Assembly (NCBI RefSeq): GCF_900091595.1
Contig: NZ_FMCW01000028.1
Location: forward strand, 56,333-120,332
Direction: 5' to 3'
DNA length: 64,000 nucleotides
From: Micromonospora haikouensis
GTDB lineage: Bacteria > Actinomycetota > Actinomycetes > Mycobacteriales > Micromonosporaceae
Positions within the stretch are counted from its first letter, which is position 1, and every line of letters starts with the position of its first letter. Shown one piece after another: positions 63,728 to 64,000 of the stretch. Position numbers and translations under genes: made by a program. Below the pieces are notes generated by a model that was not told the DNA's origin, ran no database searches, and saw nothing but the letters and a program-made list of their open reading frames with translations.

Positions 63728-64000
63728 TCAGCTGTTGTTCCAGTGCTGGGTGACGAGGTCGGCGGCCTGCTGTTCCCACTGGGCGTAGGCGTCGGGGTAG
63801 GCGGAGACCTGGACGGTCTGGGCGGCGTCGGTCAGGGGCATGTCCTGCCAGCCGTCGACCTGTCGGAGGCCCTTGAGGAACGCCGTGGTCGCGTACTGCG
63901 GGTCGGTGATCTGCTCCGGCGAACCCCAGCCGCTGGACGGGCGCTGCTGGAACAGGCCGAGGGAGTCGTGGTCGTTGCGGTCACCCAGGTGACCCAGGTT
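63728..64000 (-). CDS. Secreted lysozyme-fold-like protein, C-terminal part (5' end outside the window)
   Basis: The last 90 residues of a larger protein. It reads DRNDHDSLGLFQQRPSSGWG, then TAFLKGLRQVDGWQDMPLTD, AAQTVQVSAYPDAYAQWEQQ and the C-terminus HWNNS. This is the same domain as the protein encoded at 30046-30888 (DHDSVGLFQQRPSSGWG, AVQISAFPDAYAQ), so the window carries two paralogues. The N-terminus and any signal peptide are outside. A role in wall remodelling is likely for the pair. Confidence 0.85.
   Translation of the reverse strand, partial: NLGHLGDRNDHDSLGLFQQRPSSGWGSPEQITDPQYATTAFLKGLRQVDGWQDMPLTDAAQTVQVSAYPDAYAQWEQQAADLVTQHWNNS

Overview
The window is very GC-rich DNA with dense, often overlapping genes, GTG and TTG starts and actinobacterial families throughout. 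The glgX-treY-treZ set, the dispersed palindromes and the protein signatures fit a Micromonosporaceae chromosome (Micromonospora-like). That assignment is from recognition and has not been checked by search. I saw no rRNA, tRNA, CRISPR array or insertion sequence.

Layout. 0-6.3 kb is accessory: a frameshifted SUKH-like tail, an immunity-like protein, a two-module pentapeptide-repeat protein, an XRE regulator with a tiny coupled ORF, two minimal GntR proteins and a Nudix hydrolase. 6.6-16 kb is carbon metabolism: the glgX-treY-treZ operon, a divergent GT4 glycosyltransferase and citrate synthase. 16-20 kb holds a small membrane protein, a methyltransferase and a membrane sulfatase-like enzyme in one operon. 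20-31.5 kb has a VOC/AraC pair, a response regulator-kinase-GT39-GT2/GtrA operon, a degenerate ApbE-like protein, a Ser/Thr kinase, an Ohr-like protein, a secreted QQRPSSGWG-type protein and a DivIVA-like coiled coil. 31.5-36.4 kb is a partner-switching cluster: a receiver, three STAS proteins, a B12-binding-domain protein and a SpoIIE-type phosphatase. 36.5-45 kb is mixed: class A beta-lactamase, DUF2267, a spermidine-synthase-like protein, AI-2E family transporter, NDH-2, lactate permease and an FAD oxidoreductase.

The last third has the most unusual loci. 45.6-50.9 kb is a coupled five-gene envelope operon: DUF4956, a VTC polyphosphate-polymerase domain, a repeat-rich lipoprotein, an exported phosphodiester glycosidase and GT2/GtrA. 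54.7-52.25 kb (minus strand) is a RiPP-type operon: a ThiF/E1 enzyme with a PqqD/RRE-like N-terminus, an M50 membrane protease, and a 23-residue peptide ending in Asn whose ribosome-binding site overlaps the protease stop codon. A MccB/PaaA-type product (microcin C-like) is the most interesting reading. Next come a sulfite-oxidase-like/reductase/DUF6510 operon and a TerC-family gene behind a recognisable yybP-ykoY (Mn2+) riboswitch. The window closes with a CoA-transferase family III enzyme, DUF2267/DUF2795/DUF1345 genes, an HhH-like protein, a pirin, a membrane-anchored beta-rich protein and a partial secreted protein paralogous to the one at 30 kb.

Across the window, three families of short conserved palindromes (seven copies) all lie just past the 3' ends of genes. 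They look like dispersed terminators or REP-like elements specific to this lineage.
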